Part shown: in pieces, positions 61,972 to 64,000 of the stretch
Layout: each line of letters begins with the position of its first letter
How positions within the stretch are numbered: the first letter of the stretch is position 1
DNA from: Roseateles depolymerans
GTDB taxonomy: Bacteria > Pseudomonadota > Gammaproteobacteria > Burkholderiales > Burkholderiaceae_C
Assembly (NCBI RefSeq): GCF_003387155.1
Contig: NZ_QUMT01000004.1
Coordinates: 124,001-188,000, forward strand
DNA length: 64,000 nt
Reading direction: 5' to 3'
Made by a program: the position numbers and the translations under genes
The notes under the pieces: generated by a model
The model's input: the letters and a program-made list of their open reading frames with translations, nothing else
Database searches by the model: none
Told to the model about the DNA's origin: nothing

Positions 61972-63972
61972 TCACTGTCGAGTTTGCTTCTCCACATCAA
62001 CGTCCACGTACTGCCAGAACATCTGGTTGAAGAAGGGCCGGCGGTAGCCCAGCACCCAGGGCTGGGTGATGTCGATCACCATCCGGTGCGTTCGGTACTT
62101 CTGCGGCATGTAGGCCGTGGTCAGCCGCTGTGCCTCGCGCAGCAGGGCCAGCCGCTCCGGCCCGTCCGGCAGCACCAGCATCTGCCGGTAGAGCTCGTCG
62201 AAGCGGTCCAGCTTGAATCGGCCCAGGTTCTGGCCGCCGGAGGCCGGTCCGTACAGCAGCTCCAGACTCAGCTGCGCATCCGGCGTCGAGTTGTTGAAGC
62301 CCAGTTGCCAGATCTGCAGTTGCCCCGCCCGCGCCGACTTCAGGTTCTCCGGCCAGCGCGCCAGCCGGATCTTCAAGCGGATGCCCAGCCGGTCCATGTC
62401 CCGCTTCCACAGCTCGTCGTAGGGCTTGGACCGGGAGTCCGGCGTCGAAGCCACCTCCAGCACCAGTGGGCGTCCGTCCGGCAAGTCGCGCCAGCCGTCG
62501 CCATCCCGGTCGATGTAGCCGTAGACGTCGAGCAGCGCCTTGGCCCGCGCCAGGTCCGTCTCGCCATTCTCGGACCGGTACTGCGGGTCATACCCCCAGC
62601 TCATCGGACTGACCACCGACTGCGCCGGAATGGCCTGATGTTTGCGCGCAATCGCGATCTCCGCTTCGACGTCCGTGGCCAGCGCGATCGCCCGGCGCAG
62701 CGCCACCTTCTCCGGTGTGTAGCCGCCCACCACCGGATCTTCCATGTTGAAGTAGTAGAGATAACGGTCACTGGCCAGCACCCGATGCAGATGCATGCCC
62801 TGCTTGGCGAGGTTTGGCGCCAGCTTGCCGTGGGGCAGCGCGATGTCCGCATATTCCTCGGGCAGCGTGTACATCAGGTCGAACTCACGCTTGAGGAAGG
62901 ACAGCCAGCGCGGCTGGCTCTCTTCGATGATGCTGATTTCCACCGCATCCACCAGCGGCAGACGGCGGCCCTGGAATCGGCCCTTCAGCGCCTGGCCTTC
63001 GGCATCGTCGGCATTGGGCTGCACGTCATACAGCACCTCGCGGAACTGGGGGTTGCGCACCAGACGGATGAAGGAACTGCGCCGCCACCGGTCCAGCCGG
63101 AACGGACCGGTGCCCACCGGATGCTCGCCGACGCTGTTGCCGTAGTGCTCCACCACCTCACGGGCGACCGCGCCATAGGTGTCGCCACCAGCCAGGTTGT
63201 AGAGAAAACGCGGCCGCGGGGATTCGAGGTTGAACTGCAGCGTGTAGCGGTCCAGCGCCTTCACACCTTCGACCGGTTTGTCGTAGTTGAAGGGCTTCTT
63301 GCGCTTGAGCGATTCTTCGCGCAGCGCCTCCAGCCCCTTGATGCCTTCCTGCCGGAAGCTGGAATAAAGCGGGGATTTCACCGCCGGGTCGAAGAAGCGT
63401 TTGAGGCTGTAGACGTAGTCCTGCGCGGTGAGCTCCCGGCGCTGGCCCTTGAACGCAGGATCGTCCGAGAAGTAGGTGCCCGGACGCAGGCGGATGGTCC
63501 AGGTGCGGTAGTTGTCCGTCACCTCTGGCATCTCGGCGGCCGTGTTGGGCTTGAGCTTGTAGGGCCGCGCGAGGTAGTCGTAGTTGTAGAGCGACTCGAA
63601 GATGTGGGCCGTGATCACCCGCGAATACAGGTCGCTGATCTGCGCAGGGTCGAATGTGCTTTCGGCGACCAGGAAGGCGTAGCGCAGGACCTTCTCCCGG
63701 CCCGGCGGTGCCGACGGGTTCGGCGGGATCGGCGAAGGGGCTGGAAGCGTCGATAGCGTTGTTGGCGCCGCCGATGCAGTCGAGGTCGCGGCCGCCGGCG
63801 CTGTGTCCGTGGCGGATTGGGGCCCTGAAGGAGCGGCACTCGTCGCGACTGGCCGCTGCGCGCTGGCCGCGCCAGAGGATGTCCAGGCGGTACCGTCCAA
63901 GCCCATCGATGCGGTCACCGCCAACAGGACGGCCAGGTGCCACGTCCCGCAGGCCGTCAGCCTCGCCGCCAT
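61972..63972 (-). CDS. ABC transporter substrate-binding protein, family 5 (peptide/oligopeptide type)
   Basis: 666 aa. Signal peptide (GTWHLAVLLAVTASMGLDGTAWTSSGAASA), Pro/Ala/Ser-rich spacer to about residue 88, then an SBP_bac_5 domain: KVLRYAFLVAESTFDPAQISDLYSRVITAHIFESLYNYDYLARP, ITDNYRTWTIRLRPGTYFSDDPAFKGQRRELTAQDYVYSLKRFFDP, VGTGPFRLDRWRR, YYFNMEDPV, RRAIALATDVEAEI and QIWQLGFNNSTPDAQLSLELLYGP. It delivers peptides or similar to an ABC importer not present in the window; the promoter lies at the right edge. Confidence 0.9.
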   Translation of the reverse strand: MAARLTACGTWHLAVLLAVTASMGLDGTAWTSSGAASAQRPVATSAAPSGPQSATDTAPAAATSTASAAPTTLSTLPAPSPIPPNPSAPPGREKVLRYAFLVAESTFDPAQISDLYSRVITAHIFESLYNYDYLARPYKLKPNTAAEMPEVTDNYRTWTIRLRPGTYFSDDPAFKGQRRELTAQDYVYSLKRFFDPAVKSPLYSSFRQEGIKGLEALREESLKRKKPFNYDKPVEGVKALDRYTLQFNLESPRPRFLYNLAGGDTYGAVAREVVEHYGNSVGEHPVGTGPFRLDRWRRSSFIRLVRNPQFREVLYDVQPNADDAEGQALKGRFQGRRLPLVDAVEISIIEESQPRWLSFLKREFDLMYTLPEEYADIALPHGKLAPNLAKQGMHLHRVLASDRYLYYFNMEDPVVGGYTPEKVALRRAIALATDVEAEIAIARKHQAIPAQSVVSPMSWGYDPQYRSENGETDLARAKALLDVYGYIDRDGDGWRDLPDGRPLVLEVASTPDSRSKPYDELWKRDMDRLGIRLKIRLARWPENLKSARAGQLQIWQLGFNNSTPDAQLSLELLYGPASGGQNLGRFKLDRFDELYRQMLVLPDGPERLALLREAQRLTTAYMPQKYRTHRMVIDITQPWVLGYRRPFFNQMFWQYVDVDVEKQTRQ

Positions 63973-64000
63973 CGTGCGACACCGCCCCCCGGCTCCATCA

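Noticed and set aside
1-64000. tRNA, rRNA, replication origin or complete insertion sequence
   Set aside because: None recognised on either strand by eye; only the OrfA scrap near 20.45 kb hints at a former IS.

Overview
The window is high-GC (mostly about 65-70 %) Gram-negative chromosomal DNA. Heavy-metal RND efflux, an arn lipid A operon, opgGH, sox genes and a GlrK/QseG/GlrR system together point to a betaproteobacterium, most likely Burkholderiales of the Roseateles/Rhizobacter/Leptothrix type. That placement is inferred from gene content and style. I saw no rRNA, tRNA or CRISPR.

Layout. 1-3.8 kb: a DUF4397 lipoprotein cut by the left edge, a lipoprotein esterase and a papain-like, effector-like protein. 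3.8-15 kb: czcICBA metal efflux behind a TonB receptor with a cobalamin riboswitch leader, then PepSY and DUF2946 membrane genes. 15-20.4 kb: an MBL hydrolase, an M48 protease, a flavin reductase and a GntR(YtrA)-ABC operon with a perfect operator palindrome. 20.4-27.2 kb: a lower-GC, patchwork island with an IS3 orfA scrap, a ydeI pseudogene, a GST, a PARP-like ADP-ribosyltransferase with a perfect PIP box promoter (candidate type III effector), an Imm11-like gene and several small secreted or HEAT proteins. 27.2-34.3 kb: an arnT-arnB-arnC-arnA(split)-arnD operon for Ara4N addition to lipid A. 34.5-41.4 kb: LysR, a molybdenum hydroxylase pair, MFS, cupin and a cyclophilin-like protein. 41.4-46.9 kb: a C13-like peptidase, a DUF7453-like protein, a phosphoethanolamine transferase and a hemerythrin. 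47-51.8 kb: a second molybdenum hydroxylase pair coupled to soxXYZA. 51.8-53.7 kb: small orphan genes. 53.9-57.6 kb: opgGH for osmoregulated periplasmic glucans. 57.7-61.1 kb: glrK-qseG-glrR. 61.3-64 kb: an ORF6N protein and a peptide-type ABC binding protein.

How the parts connect. The envelope is a theme: arn and an EptA-like enzyme both reduce lipid A charge, and opgGH makes periplasmic glucan. The gap between glrR and opgG holds a consensus sigma-54 promoter and two TGTC-N10-GACA type GlrR sites, so GlrK/GlrR probably drives opgGH. However, glrR itself carries a one-base frameshift in its DNA-binding Fis domain. The other strong signal is the ADP-ribosyltransferase gene: TTCGC-N15-TTCGC followed 32 nt later by a CANNNT -10 is the HrpX/HrpB-type promoter architecture, which implies a type III secretion system elsewhere in the genome.
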